Part shown: positions 26,809-36,240 of the stretch, in pieces
Position numbering within the stretch: position 1 is the first letter of the stretch
Layout: the number at the start of each line of letters is the position of its first letter
The notes under the pieces: model-generated
What the model saw: only the letters and a program-made list of their open reading frames with translations
What the model was told of the DNA's origin: nothing
The model's database searches: none
Program-made: the position numbers and the translations under genes
NCBI RefSeq assembly: GCF_028912405.1
Contig: NZ_JAKELO010000002.1
Span: 1,993,276 to 2,057,275 of the forward strand
Direction: 5' to 3'
DNA from: Methanogenium marinum
Lineage (GTDB): Archaea; Halobacteriota; Methanomicrobia; Methanomicrobiales; Methanomicrobiaceae
DNA: 64,000 nt

Positions 26809-28149
26809 TTAAATGGTGAGTGGTCCCAGTTTTTCAGCGAGGGCTTCAACCTGGGCTACAGCGGTTCCGATGTAGTTGTCCGGATTCAAAAGCTCTACAA
26901 TTTCATCATAGGTGATAAGAGCAGCAACATCTTTGTCTTCTGAAAATACTGTCGCAACCGGACGTTTCTCTTCAAGTGCAATCATGCATGCGACACGCAC
27001 CCGTTCATGGGCATCCTGCCGGTCCATTCCGCGCTTCGTCAGTTGAATCATCACGGATTCTGCCATGTTAACGCCATGGAGGAGGTCCAGATTTTTCCGG
27101 ATATTATCTTCACGGATGCGCAGGCCGGTGAGCACCTTTGTCATGACGGTGAGGATGTGGTCACAGAGAATGCTCGTCTCAGGGAAGGTAATTCGTTCGC
27201 AGGAAGAGTTGGTGAGATCCCGCTCATCCCAGAGGACGTTGTTAGCAAGGGCCGGCTCGATCATGGCCCGGACGATACGTGACAGGCCTGAAACCTGTTC
27301 TGACTTAATCGGGTTGCGCTTGTGCGGCATTGTGGAAGAACCTACCTGATTTTTACCAAAGGCCTCTTCCAGCTCACCTATTTCAGAGCGCTGCATCATC
27401 CGTATTTCAAGAGCAATTTTGTCAAGAGTGGTGGCCACATTTGCAAGGAACATGATATACTCTGCAAACCGGTCACGCTGGATGACCTGGCTGGAGACGT
27501 CCACCGGGGTCAGGCCAAGATATTCCATCATATTGGCCATGACCGCAGTACCGGCACTCCCTAGTGATGCCTGTGTCCCGACAGCGCCCGTCATCTGTCC
27601 GACAGCTGCCCGTGGGCGGAGTTGTTCCAGCCGCTCAATGTGGCGTGATACTTCAGATGCCCAGATGGCAAACCGCAGACCGTAGGTGGTGGGTACACCA
27701 ATTTGTCCGTGGGTACGCCCGGCGCAGACCAGGTTTTTTGTCTCGAGACTGCGTTTTAAGAGCACGCCCAGAAGTGTTCTGAGTTTTTGCTCAATGATGC
27801 CAAGACTATCTCTCACCTGCAGGCCGGTTGCCGTGTCGAGAATATCATTTGATGTAGCCCCATAGTGGACCCACCGTGCAGACCCGCCGCAGACTTCTGA
27901 AAGGGCCTTTACGATGGCCATCATGTCGTGGTTAATTTCTTCTTCAATTTCCTTTGCGCGTGCAAGGGATGCATCTGGTGCGTGTGCCTCGATTTCATCC
28001 GCAGCAGCCTGGGGGATAACTCCTGCCTTTGCCTCTGCGACAGCAAGGCCGACTTCAGCTGAAACTACACAGCGAAATCGATTATCTTCGTCCCAGACAG
28101 CTCGCATCTCCGGAGTGCCGTATCGGAAGTCGATGGGGTGGATTGCCAT
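26809..28149 (-). CDS. purB: Adenylosuccinate lyase
   Basis: The 446-residue enzyme of the fumarase/aspartase superfamily cleaves SAICAR to AICAR and adenylosuccinate to AMP in purine synthesis. The superfamily signature GSSTMPHKRNPIKSEQ carries the catalytic serine loop. Other segments are HYGATSNDILDTA (with catalytic His in GRTHGQIGVPTT) and the N-terminal HPIDFRYGTPEMRAVW. The start at 28149 gives MAIHPIDFRYG, the usual family beginning; 28158 is equally in frame, and the longer frame to 28245 overlaps the neighbouring pspC-like gene. No ribosome site is clear, so the message may be leaderless. Confidence 0.95.
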   Translation of the reverse strand: MAIHPIDFRYGTPEMRAVWDEDNRFRCVVSAEVGLAVAEAKAGVIPQAAADEIEAHAPDASLARAKEIEEEINHDMMAIVKALSEVCGGSARWVHYGATSNDILDTATGLQVRDSLGIIEQKLRTLLGVLLKRSLETKNLVCAGRTHGQIGVPTTYGLRFAIWASEVSRHIERLEQLRPRAAVGQMTGAVGTQASLGSAGTAVMANMMEYLGLTPVDVSSQVIQRDRFAEYIMFLANVATTLDKIALEIRMMQRSEIGELEEAFGKNQVGSSTMPHKRNPIKSEQVSGLSRIVRAMIEPALANNVLWDERDLTNSSCERITFPETSILCDHILTVMTKVLTGLRIREDNIRKNLDLLHGVNMAESVMIQLTKRGMDRQDAHERVRVACMIALEEKRPVATVFSEDKDVAALITYDEIVELLNPDNYIGTAVAQVEALAEKLGPLTI

Positions 28150-28216
28150 AGTACTCATTACATGCGGTCGGATGCGCAAAAATGGTTTGCAGAAAATGGG
28201 TAAAAAAGAGCAGTGG

Positions 28217-28453
28217 TTATTCTCTGATGTGGTAATCTGCGTCAATTACCATCGGGTCACTCTCTTCCGGAAGCAGGGCCCAGAGGATGATGTAGAGCAG
28301 TATAAAGGGCACAAAATACGTGAATATCGTGAGCACCACCCAGACAATCCTGATCAGTGTGGGACTGACGTGCAGGTAGCCGCCAATGCCTGCGCAGACA
28401 CCTCCCAGCATTCGGTTGTCAGCAGACCGGCCGAAATGGCGTGATGATTGCAT
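28217..28453 (-). CDS. PspC-domain membrane protein
   Basis: The 78-residue protein has the PspC motif NRMLGGVCAGIGGYLHVSPTLIRIVWVVLT followed by a long hydrophobic segment (FVPFILLYIILWALLP). In bacteria PspC senses envelope stress and partners with PspA. Archaeal homologues are small stand-alone membrane proteins with unknown partners. It is 67 nt upstream of the purB start on the same strand. No pspA-like gene is in the window. Confidence 0.88.
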   Translation of the reverse strand: MQSSRHFGRSADNRMLGGVCAGIGGYLHVSPTLIRIVWVVLTIFTYFVPFILLYIILWALLPEESDPMVIDADYHIRE

Positions 28454-28569
28454 ACTGTATGTATCTGTTGCCTTCCGGATAAAATTTCTTTGTGCCTTTT
28501 ATGGTATTCAGATGAATTTCGCCAGTCCATACCCAAGGGTAGATGATGCACCACAGACAAACATGGAAG

Positions 28570-30579
28570 ATAATGGGCGTCGTCAGAGGAGACTATTTTC
28601 CGTACGGATCATACCGTCCCCACCAGGAAGATATGCTGGATATGGCAGCTGACTGTGCACGGGAAGGTGGCATCGGGATGATTGATGCCCCGACAGGGAG
28701 CGGGAAATCAAGTGTAGTTTCAGCCCTCCTTGAAGAGGCAAATGGCAGAAAGGTCATTGTTGCTGTACGGACGGTCAGCCAGCTCAATACGTTTATGCGT
28801 GAACTCGAACTCGTTCGGAAAAAACAACCGAAGCTGCGCTATGCCTATCTCGTGGGAAAACGGCAGATGTGTCCGATGGGGGGTGAAGGGGATACATATC
28901 GTATATGTGAGGGTCTGAAGGCATTCTCCTCTTCACTGATGCGGGAACGTGCGCGGAAAGGTGCGCATGTGCCTGCCAATGATAAAATAATTAGTGAACA
29001 GATTCGACTCCAGGACATGGAACATCCCCTTCTGTGTCCCTATTTCATCCGGAGCCGGGTATTTGTAGAGGGGGCAGACGGCCTGCGAATGGTGCCCTCG
29101 GCCACTCTTAAGACGCGTGGAGATCAGGTGGCACGAACAAAGGTAAATCCTGACCGTCTTCATGAATTTAGTAAAGGTCTCTGTCCGTATGAGGTGATGC
29201 TGCAGGCGGCACGGGATGCTGATGTGATTCTCCTCAATTTCCATCACCTCTTTAACACAGAGATCCGTGACCAACTCTATCTGTCACTGGGAATTGAAGC
29301 GGAAAATGCACTTTTGCTCGTTGATGAGGCACACAATTGTGGAGATACTGTTGAGAGTATACAGTCAGTTACCCTTATTCGGGGCTCTCTGGATTTGGGT
29401 ATGACTGAACTGGGGAGAATGCGTGGGCGTGTTGCAGGAGCCGATGCTCTCCTGAATATGCTGCCCCGTGTCGGGCAGTTTATGGACTCCCTGCAGCGTT
29501 CATTCAAGGAAGAGGACTGGTTTGACCCTTCCAATTTTGTCCGTTTTGTTCTGACCGGTAGTCTGTATCAGCGTATCGATGATATCGTTGACGACCTTCT
29601 CCGGGCAGAAGAGACCTATCATGAAGCACAAAAACAGGCAGGGGACTTTAAAGAAAGTGCTGTAGAACGACTTACTGCCTTTTTCTACCGGATCATGCGG
29701 GCGCTTGATGACCCCGCATTTCTCACACTCTACCGGAAAAAAGGAGACGAAATCTCTCTTCAGGTACGAAATATCGACCCGTCATCTACCATGAAGGACA
29801 TCGCTTCCTATCATGCCTGTGCCATCTTTATCAGCGGTACACTCTCTCCCGTGGAACAATACCGGCGCCTCTATTTTGAAGACCTGCCGGTAAAGACACT
29901 CACTCTTCCGAATGCATTTCCGGAGGAGAACCGTGCGCTTTTTTGTGCACAGGATGTCACATCCACCTATCGGATGCGGCGGGATGCCGGAAACACCGGG
30001 CGAATTGAAGAGTATATCCGCAGTTTTGCAGCCCTCCACGGAAGTCTGGCCGTCTACTTTCCATCATATGAGTTATTGGATAGGTTCACGGCAGGGCTTC
30101 CGTCACGTCTGTATCACAAGAAGGTCTATATTGAATCTTCTTCGTCCTCAGATGCGGCAAATGACCTTCGGGAGTTTATGTCCCTCCCGTCACGGGGAGA
30201 ATATGGCATTCTCTTTGGTGTCTGTGGTGGTAAATGGAGTGAAGGGCTGGATTATCGGGGGGAACTTCTCTCGGGTGCACTGGTATTTGGCTTGCCGCTT
30301 GCGCCGTTCTCCGAAGTACGGCGGATGACGAACCAGTATTTCAAAAACAAGTTTGGGCGGGAGGGTGAATTCATCTCATACACTATGCCTGCTATTAATC
30401 GCGTCCTGCAGGCATTGGGACGTGTGCTGCGCACACCGGAAGACCGGGGTGTTCTTTTGATTGGGGAGAGTCGGTTTTTTGAGTCTGAAGTCCATGGTGG
30501 TCTCCCTCCCTGGATGCAGGAAGAGATGATACCATGTACGATCTCCTCATTTGCTGATGAGGCAAAAGGGTGGCGCTGA
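28570..30579 (+). CDS. Rad3/XPD-family DNA helicase with iron-sulfur cysteines
   Basis: The 669-residue superfamily 2 helicase has Walker A APTGSGKS (about 39-46), the DEAH box in LVDEAHNCGD and the C-terminal motif VI LQALGRVLRTPEDRG. Four cysteines between motifs Ia and II (QMCPM, YRICEG, LLCPYF, GLCPYEV) are placed as in XPD and would hold a [4Fe-4S] cluster. XPD/DinG-type enzymes unwind 5' to 3' and act in repair. The ATG at 28570 follows GGAAGAT; an earlier ATG at 28543 is possible. Its 3' end overlaps the alkyltransferase gene by 10 nt, pairing two repair functions. Confidence 0.92.
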   Translation: MMGVVRGDYFPYGSYRPHQEDMLDMAADCAREGGIGMIDAPTGSGKSSVVSALLEEANGRKVIVAVRTVSQLNTFMRELELVRKKQPKLRYAYLVGKRQMCPMGGEGDTYRICEGLKAFSSSLMRERARKGAHVPANDKIISEQIRLQDMEHPLLCPYFIRSRVFVEGADGLRMVPSATLKTRGDQVARTKVNPDRLHEFSKGLCPYEVMLQAARDADVILLNFHHLFNTEIRDQLYLSLGIEAENALLLVDEAHNCGDTVESIQSVTLIRGSLDLGMTELGRMRGRVAGADALLNMLPRVGQFMDSLQRSFKEEDWFDPSNFVRFVLTGSLYQRIDDIVDDLLRAEETYHEAQKQAGDFKESAVERLTAFFYRIMRALDDPAFLTLYRKKGDEISLQVRNIDPSSTMKDIASYHACAIFISGTLSPVEQYRRLYFEDLPVKTLTLPNAFPEENRALFCAQDVTSTYRMRRDAGNTGRIEEYIRSFAALHGSLAVYFPSYELLDRFTAGLPSRLYHKKVYIESSSSSDAANDLREFMSLPSRGEYGILFGVCGGKWSEGLDYRGELLSGALVFGLPLAPFSEVRRMTNQYFKNKFGREGEFISYTMPAINRVLQALGRVLRTPEDRGVLLIGESRFFESEVHGGLPPWMQEEMIPCTISSFADEAKGWR

Positions 30580-31001
30580 AATCCGGTGCCTGCCGTTTTA
30601 ACCTCTGGTGGGTTCATGTGGACTGGTCTGAAGAATGTATCCATCGCGTGTCTTTTGCAAAGACTGGTGAAGAGGGGCCAGTGCCGCCTGCCATTCGGGC
30701 ATACTGCACTGGCAGCATTCGTGCAACTCCTCCCCTCAAATCTGTTGCAACGGAAGAAAATGCGCCTTATGCTGCAGTGTATCGTGCGGTCTGCAGGATT
30801 CCATATGGAAAGACTGCCACATACGGAGAAATTGCACAGGAGTGTGATACATCGCCCCGGGTGGTGGGAATAGCAATGCGACGGAATCCAACCCCGCTTG
30901 TCATCCCGTGCCATCGTGTTGTGGCAAAGGGCGGGCTTGGTGGTTTCACTCCTGACATCTCAATAAAAAGTGCTCTTCTTGCAATGGAACAGAAAGAATA
31001 G
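30570..31001 (+). CDS. ogt: Methylated-DNA--protein-cysteine methyltransferase
   Basis: The 143-residue protein carries the alkyl-acceptor motif IPCHRVV, the helix-turn-helix segment RIPYGKTATYGEIAQ and the asparagine hinge region VGIAMRRNPTP. It repairs O6-alkylguanine by moving the alkyl group irreversibly to the cysteine of PCHR. The start is a GTG at 30570 inside the end of the helicase gene. The N-terminal domain is short compared with the bacterial enzyme, as in many archaea. Confidence 0.92.
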   Translation: MALKSGACRFNLWWVHVDWSEECIHRVSFAKTGEEGPVPPAIRAYCTGSIRATPPLKSVATEENAPYAAVYRAVCRIPYGKTATYGEIAQECDTSPRVVGIAMRRNPTPLVIPCHRVVAKGGLGGFTPDISIKSALLAMEQKE

Positions 31002-31310
31002 CTGTGTGAATTGTATTTTTTGCCGTGGGTATTCATCCATTGGGAACTGTAGATTGTCTTTTGTTCCTTTGTTTGTCCCTTCTGAATATTTTGTCCTCTC
31101 CGGATATGCCTGGAATCATCAATTTATTGGTGATATTACTCGTTTTTTAGGTTTTTTCCTGCAAATCGGCGATAAATGTTGGAATATCTATGACTTTGGG
31201 ACCCGGAAGATGAAACACTCTGGCCATCTGTATGGAACAGGCTTCCTCCTGAACTGAAATAATGACCATTTAAATGTACTGAGGGCATATCTATCATCTA
31301 CTGGAATACT
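31002..31310. other. Intergenic region with panE promoter candidate
   Basis: About 300 bases without a supported gene; T-rich just after the ogt stop (possible terminator). TTTAAATG at about 31270 is a TATA-box candidate about 40 nt before the ATG at 31311. Nothing else is evident. Confidence 0.35.
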
Positions 31311-32225
31311 ATGAAGATAGCAGTACTTGGGGCAGGTGCAGTCGGGCTTTCCATTGCAGCCCGTCTCTCATCACTGGCAGAGGTTCATGCAGTATCACGA
31401 GCACGACATGCAGATGCTGTCACACGCCTTGGGCTGAGGCTCACGGGCCTCTGGGGCGACGCAACCTGTTTTATTCCGTGCACGACAGACCTTCCGGACG
31501 ATGAATATGATTATGTCTTTATCACGTCCAAGGCGACACAGACACGGGAAATTTGTGAGGAGTTTGGGAACCGGTTTGGGAACGCTGCTGTTGTCTCAAT
31601 TCAGAATGGGATTGGGAATGAGGAGATAATCAGTGAATATACCGACAATGTGATTGGTGCTATGATCATCACCGGGTTTGAATGGCGGGGTGATGCTGAT
31701 ATTTATATATCTGTTATTGGAGGAGATGCACAGTTTGGCCTGTTCCCGGATGGATGCGATGAACGCGTAACATCCCTTGTCAGTCTTTTTGAAGAGGCAG
31801 GAATTGTCGCTACCGCAACAGATTCAATACGTTCTGCTATCTGGGGGAAGACCATCTATAATGCGGCATTAAATCCGCTTGGTGCAGTGATGGGAGTGCC
31901 GTATGGTGCCCTTCTGAATCCGTATGCCTGGGAAGTGATAACAGACATTGTACAGGAGGCCTATGCTGTAGCCGATGCAGAAGGAATCACGCTGGAGCAT
32001 TCTACCGCAGATAGTTATTTGGACTACCTGCACGATGTGCAGATCCCTGCAACATTCAGTCACCACTCATCCATGTATCAGGCACTTTCAGCCGGGAAAC
32101 GCACGGAAATTGCCTTTATGAACGGGGCACTGGTTACAAAGGGAGAGGTACACGGAATTCCCACCCCGGCAAATATTTTTATCACCCGTCTCATTCGGTT
32201 CCGGGAATCACTGGGAGATTCGTGA
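31311..32225 (+). CDS. panE: 2-dehydropantoate 2-reductase (ketopantoate reductase)
   Basis: The 304-residue enzyme has the NADP-binding fold MKIAVLGAGAVGLSIAARL, FITSKATQTREI with the following IQNGIGNEE, and the catalytic lysine segment IWGKTIYNAALNPLGA. It reduces ketopantoate to pantoate for coenzyme A synthesis. The C-terminal SSMYQALSAGKRTEIAFMNG segment is typical of the family. It is the first gene of a tight panE-mobA-rlmH cluster, with gaps of 7 nt and an overlap. Confidence 0.92.
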   Translation: MKIAVLGAGAVGLSIAARLSSLAEVHAVSRARHADAVTRLGLRLTGLWGDATCFIPCTTDLPDDEYDYVFITSKATQTREICEEFGNRFGNAAVVSIQNGIGNEEIISEYTDNVIGAMIITGFEWRGDADIYISVIGGDAQFGLFPDGCDERVTSLVSLFEEAGIVATATDSIRSAIWGKTIYNAALNPLGAVMGVPYGALLNPYAWEVITDIVQEAYAVADAEGITLEHSTADSYLDYLHDVQIPATFSHHSSMYQALSAGKRTEIAFMNGALVTKGEVHGIPTPANIFITRLIRFRESLGDS

Positions 32226-32232
32226 TTAATTC

Positions 32233-32832
32233 ATGCGTTCAGGTATAATTCTTGCCGGCGGAGAAGCCCGCCGGGCGGGAGGCCGGGAAAAATATTTCTT
32301 CAGTCACTGTGGTGAGACCTTCATCTCGCGTCTGGTCTCCACCCTGAATGAAGTCGTTGACGAAGTCATCATTGTTGCCCGTGACAGTGAACAGTGTGGG
32401 CGGTTTTCCAGTATTGCCGGTGTCAGGGTAGTTCCCGACCTGTATCCGGGTCGTGGTCCTGTAGGCGGCATTCATGCTGGTGTCTGTGAGGCAGAAGGAG
32501 ACCTCGTTTTTGCCGTTGCCTGTGATATGCCCTGTGTCAGTGGTGCGGTGGTTGAGTATCTCTTCCATGTCGCAGAAGGGTTTGGTGCTGCCATCCCGCG
32601 CTGGGAGAACGGGATGACAGAACCTCTCCATGCGGTATACCAGAGGCAGGCACTGGTTGAGCGCTTTATGGGTGCTGAGGCGCATTCGATGCGTGATCTC
32701 GTGGCCGGTCTCTCAGTAAACTATGTGGACTGCAATCTTCTTCGCCGGTATGATTCTGATCTCATGACCTTTACGAATATCAATCATGCAGAGGATCTCG
32801 CCCGTCTTCGTGCGGTTTTTCCGGAGGAATGA
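32233..32832 (+). CDS. mobA: Molybdenum cofactor guanylyltransferase (MobA-like)
   Basis: The 199-residue nucleotidyltransferase starts with SGIILAGGEARRAGGREKYF, the GTP-binding signature, followed by DLYPGRGPVGGIHAG and AVACDMPCVS, which bind the metal and ribose. The family attaches GMP to molybdopterin, needed for formylmethanofuran and formate dehydrogenases in methanogens. MobA-like proteins overlap in sequence with other NTP transferases, so the exact substrate is inferred. It ends in an ATGA overlap with the next gene. Confidence 0.88.
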   Translation: MRSGIILAGGEARRAGGREKYFFSHCGETFISRLVSTLNEVVDEVIIVARDSEQCGRFSSIAGVRVVPDLYPGRGPVGGIHAGVCEAEGDLVFAVACDMPCVSGAVVEYLFHVAEGFGAAIPRWENGMTEPLHAVYQRQALVERFMGAEAHSMRDLVAGLSVNYVDCNLLRRYDSDLMTFTNINHAEDLARLRAVFPEE

Positions 32833-33320
32833 TTTTGGTGGTCAGATTTCATGTCATCGCAGTGGGAAAAGTGAAGGAACCATTCTACCGGAACGGAGTT
32901 GCGGAGTATACTCGGCGACTTACCGGGATGGCGGAGTTTATCGTAACTGAAGTGGCAGACGAACGCCTTCCTGACAATGCCGGTGCAGCTGACCGGGCAC
33001 GCATTCTTTCAAAAGAAGGGAGCCGCGTTCTTTCCCATGTCCGTCCACAGGACCTGTGCATTGTTCTTGATGTCGGAGGAAAACTGATGACATCAGAAGC
33101 ATTTGCCCAGTATCTGAAAGGTGCAATATTGGAAGGAAACAGCAGAATCACTGTTGTCATTGGTGGAAGTCTTGGGATTGCCCCTGAGGTACGTTCGCGG
33201 GCAGACTTGCTGCTCTCGTTTGGATTCATGACATTTCCGCACCAGATGGCGCGGTTGATTCTTGCAGAACAGATTTATCGTGCTGCGATGATCAATGCCG
33301 GCCGGCAGTATCACCGGTAA
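32829..33320 (+). CDS. rlmH: 23S rRNA pseudouridine-1915 N3-methyltransferase
   Basis: The SPOUT-fold protein (163 residues from the ATG) has VIAVGKVKEPFYRNG at the N-terminus and the knot motifs VIGGSLGIAPEVRSRAD and MTFPHQMARLILAEQIYRA ending in QYHR. RlmH methylates pseudouridine 1915 in helix 69 of 23S rRNA using SAM. The start is debatable: the ATG at 32829 is only 1 nt after GGAGG. TTG 32835 and GTG 32838 have better spacing, and the latter gives the usual short N-terminus before FHVIAVGK. It is common in bacteria but present in only some archaea. Confidence 0.92.
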   Translation: MILVVRFHVIAVGKVKEPFYRNGVAEYTRRLTGMAEFIVTEVADERLPDNAGAADRARILSKEGSRVLSHVRPQDLCIVLDVGGKLMTSEAFAQYLKGAILEGNSRITVVIGGSLGIAPEVRSRADLLLSFGFMTFPHQMARLILAEQIYRAAMINAGRQYHR

Positions 33321-33334
33321 AAAAGATAAAATGG

Positions 33335-33607
33335 TTATTTATTCTCTTTCTCCAGAATTTTCTGTATCTTCTGTTCTTCCCAGTCTTTTCCAAGGAATTT
33401 TTTGCCGCCCCAGACTGATGCCGCATGCATCACAACAGCGATTCCCCAGAAGAATGTTACCCAGTAAAACCACCAGTTCCCCCATGAGGTGACTGCATTG
33501 ACCGTGAAGAGAAGGAGATTGATGAAGATATACATTGCAAAGTGGGTGTAAAATCCTTTGATTTCCTGTACGTGCGCCTGTGCCCTGCGATAAGCTTCAT
33601 CTTCCAT
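33335..33607 (-). CDS. 2TM-domain membrane protein
   Basis: The 90-residue protein has two hydrophobic helices (about residues 24-45 and 49-68) separated by a tryptophan-rich turn (SWGNWWFYW). Basic and acidic ends flank them, including the conserved RRAQAHVQEIKGFYTHF before helix one. This matches the 2TM domain family, whose function is not known and which is sometimes fused to histidine kinases. The ATG at 33607 gives MEDEAYRRA; a longer frame to 33658 is less likely. Confidence 0.8.
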   Translation of the reverse strand: MEDEAYRRAQAHVQEIKGFYTHFAMYIFINLLLFTVNAVTSWGNWWFYWVTFFWGIAVVMHAASVWGGKKFLGKDWEEQKIQKILEKENK

Positions 33608-33676
33608 GCTGTCCAGAATAGCGGGCGGAGGGCAAAAATGTTTTGGGGTCTGCTTCACGGGTTCACAAAAGAAGGG

Positions 33677-34441
33677 TCAGAAGGATTTTCTGCGTCCTGA
33701 CGCATCCCGTGCGTATGACCCGAATTCACTCTCAACAATTATATCTCCGGTAAATACCGGCCCATCACGGCAAACCCTGAGTCCGGTTGGATCAATGCAG
33801 CACGACCCACAGATTCCGACACCACATTTCATGTAGCGGTGAAGGCTGAACTGTCCGTTTTCCGGACATCCTGCCTCAATAAGAATAGCGAGGACCGCCT
33901 TCATCATCACTTCAGGGCCACATACACAGATGGTGTCATAGGATGTCGGGTCTGCAGCACGCAAAAGGTCTGTCACAAACCCGTGGTGCCCGTATGTGCC
34001 GTCATCGGTAGCGCACTGAAGGTTGGTGCATTTGGCAAGTTCTTCCGGGAACAGCAGTTCATCTGCCGTCCGTGCACCCAGAATGAAGTCATCTGCAACG
34101 CCGGATGTGGCAAGGAGGCGCAGTGGTGCTGCCCCAACACCACCTGCAACGGCGAGCGTTCTGCCGGAGGGGGTAAATCCGTTTCCAAGCGGCCCTTTTA
34201 TTCCAATCTCGTCTCCCCTGCTGAGAGCAAAGAGTGCTTCAGTAGCCTCTCCCACCTTCTGCACGGTGATGGCATTCTGTGCGGAAAATGCCATGGGTAT
34301 TTCATCTGTACCGGGTACCCAGACCATGCAGAAATGGCCCGGCTCTGCCGGAAACCGGCGGGAGAATACAAATGTTCTGATGGACGGTGACTCTTCAATG
34401 ATCTCGGTGATTACAACCGGAACAGAGGGTATCTCACGCAT
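33677..34441 (-). CDS. pyrK: Dihydroorotate dehydrogenase electron-transfer subunit
   Basis: The 254-residue flavoprotein passes electrons from PyrD to NAD. A ferredoxin-reductase-like N-terminal FAD domain (PGHFCMVWVPG, GIKGPLGNGF) and an NAD domain (AVAGGVGAAPLRLLA) precede the 2Fe-2S cysteine cluster CGVGICGSCC with a later Cys in LRVC. Its start lies inside the end of pyrD (8-nt overlap), so the two are coupled. The MREIPSV start at 34441 fits the family better than the longer frame. Confidence 0.93.
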   Translation of the reverse strand: MREIPSVPVVITEIIEESPSIRTFVFSRRFPAEPGHFCMVWVPGTDEIPMAFSAQNAITVQKVGEATEALFALSRGDEIGIKGPLGNGFTPSGRTLAVAGGVGAAPLRLLATSGVADDFILGARTADELLFPEELAKCTNLQCATDDGTYGHHGFVTDLLRAADPTSYDTICVCGPEVMMKAVLAILIEAGCPENGQFSLHRYMKCGVGICGSCCIDPTGLRVCRDGPVFTGDIIVESEFGSYARDASGRRKSF

Positions 34442-35324
34442 GGGCGCACCCCACAATATCTTCCGGGCATTCCCCACCGTCACGGCGATACAGGCTTTCT
34501 GTTATCTGCCGGAAAATTTCTGTATCTTCAATGACTGCACTGCCGATTTCAACCGCGGATGCGCCGGCCATCATCATCTCCACAACATTGTCCGCACTTG
34601 AAACGCCACCACACCCGATGATGGGTATTTCACATGCTTCATACAGTTCCCATACACACCGGACGGCCACCGGGAAGATGGCGGGACCGGAGAGTCCGCC
34701 CATGCCGTTTCCCAGCACCGGGCGCCTGAAATTCGTTGATATTCGCATGGCTTTCACGGTATTCACTGCCACAATGGCGTCAGCCCCGCCGCGTTCTGCA
34801 GCAAGACCTATTTCTGTAATGTCGGTAACATTCGGGGTGAGTTTTACCCAAACCGGAAGCCCGGAATGTTTGGCCGCCCGTGTGCATTGTTCAACCATAT
34901 CCGGGTCCGCCCCCACTGCCGCGCCATATCCCTCAGCATGCGGGCAGGAGAGATTGAGTTCAAGCGCCTGTACTCTGCCTGCAAACCAGTCTGCCACCTC
35001 CCCGAATTCTTCGGGTGTGCCGCCGAAGATGGACGCGATGACTGGCGACTCTGTGAGTCCGTCGAGTTCCCCGATAAAATCATGGGAAGGGTTTGGAAGA
35101 CCCATTGCGTTCATCATTGCACCGTCATAGACCGCTACGCAGGGGCCTTTATGGCCTTCTTTTGGTTCCGGCCCGATTGACTTTGTCACAACGCCTCCTG
35201 CTCCTGCTCTGAGCATCCGTGCAAGAGATGCACCGGTTGTCCCCAGCACTCCTGCTGCAAGCATACAGTGATTATGCAGCCTGACGCCGCCCACTGTTAT
35301 CTCTCCCGGAATTAACGTAACCAT
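34434..35324 (-). CDS. pyrD: Dihydroorotate dehydrogenase, type 1B catalytic subunit
   Basis: The 296-residue FMN TIM barrel oxidises dihydroorotate to orotate in pyrimidine synthesis. Type 1B marks are the catalytic cysteine in ELNLSCPHAEG, VKLTPNVTD, the NTVKAM segment and the FMN phosphate site GCGGVSSADN. It forms a heterotetramer with PyrK, whose gene overlaps its 3' end. The ATG at 35324 gives MVTLIPGEITVGG, a normal start. Confidence 0.95.
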   Translation of the reverse strand: MVTLIPGEITVGGVRLHNHCMLAAGVLGTTGASLARMLRAGAGGVVTKSIGPEPKEGHKGPCVAVYDGAMMNAMGLPNPSHDFIGELDGLTESPVIASIFGGTPEEFGEVADWFAGRVQALELNLSCPHAEGYGAAVGADPDMVEQCTRAAKHSGLPVWVKLTPNVTDITEIGLAAERGGADAIVAVNTVKAMRISTNFRRPVLGNGMGGLSGPAIFPVAVRCVWELYEACEIPIIGCGGVSSADNVVEMMMAGASAVEIGSAVIEDTEIFRQITESLYRRDGGECPEDIVGCAHA

Positions 35325-35373
35325 CTGGTTAAAAATTGTAGTTATTTATTATTAGCATACCCATAACTGATCC

Positions 35374-36240
35374 ATGACCAGCCTCTCGGTGATGGGTGTC
35401 GGAAAGATCGGTGGTGAGGTAGCGTACCTTGCGTCAGTGCTGGGAATTGCAGATGAAATCTGTCTTTATGACAGCAATGCTGCTCTTGCCCATGCACAGG
35501 CGCTTGATATTCTCCATACGGGTATCGATCTCTCCGTCTCAACAGACCCTGACGATATCAGCGGGGCTGATATTGCAGTATTTTCTGCAGGTATAGCACG
35601 GACGCCTGATATCAAAACCCGTGCAGACCTCCTCTCGGTAAACCTTCCTGCAGCCGATGACTGCGCTGCATTTCTGGAAGGGTATTCAGGTGTTCTCATT
35701 ACGATAACCAATCCAATGGATGCAAATAATTATTATCTGCATCGCCGCTGCAGCATTCCCCGTGAACGGTGTATCGGATTTGGAGGTCAGCTTGATGCGG
35801 CCCGTTTTAGTGGATATCTGGGAGAGTATGGTATTCCGGGTGATGCATGGGTGCTGGGTGAGCATGGTGAACACCAGGTGCCTCTCTTCTCAACCCTGCC
35901 GGGGGATGTCCCGGAAGATATACGCAATGAAATCCTGGGAAAGATGCGCCGGTCAAGTATGGAAGTTATCCGGGGCAAGGGCGGGACAGTATTTGGGCCG
36001 GCCTGGCATATCGCGAGCCTTATACGTAATGTGGCTGACAATACCCACGCCGTACTGCCGGTGTCCTGTGTCCTTGATGGTGAGTATGGTGTTTCCGGTT
36101 GTTCTCTTGGTGTTCCCGCACGGATAGGGCAGAGCGGGATTGAAGAGATTATTGAATGGGACCTTGACGCCTGGGAAAAGGCCCGGTTCATGGAGGCGGC
36201 GGCGGCATCCTGTGCGCTCTGCAGGAGAGCAGATGAGTAA
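35374..36240 (+). CDS. mdh: Malate dehydrogenase (LDH/MDH superfamily)
   Basis: The 288-residue protein has the dinucleotide loop VMGVGKIGGEVAYL, the substrate-binding FSAGIARTPDIKTRADLL, TITNPMDANNYY, the Asp-Arg pair of GGQLDAARF and the catalytic histidine in GEHGEHQVPLFS. It interconverts malate and oxaloacetate. Use of NAD or NADP is not clear, though CLYDSN offers an acid at the end of strand two, favouring NAD. It ends in an 8-nt overlap with polB. Confidence 0.88.
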   Translation: MTSLSVMGVGKIGGEVAYLASVLGIADEICLYDSNAALAHAQALDILHTGIDLSVSTDPDDISGADIAVFSAGIARTPDIKTRADLLSVNLPAADDCAAFLEGYSGVLITITNPMDANNYYLHRRCSIPRERCIGFGGQLDAARFSGYLGEYGIPGDAWVLGEHGEHQVPLFSTLPGDVPEDIRNEILGKMRRSSMEVIRGKGGTVFGPAWHIASLIRNVADNTHAVLPVSCVLDGEYGVSGCSLGVPARIGQSGIEEIIEWDLDAWEKARFMEAAAASCALCRRADE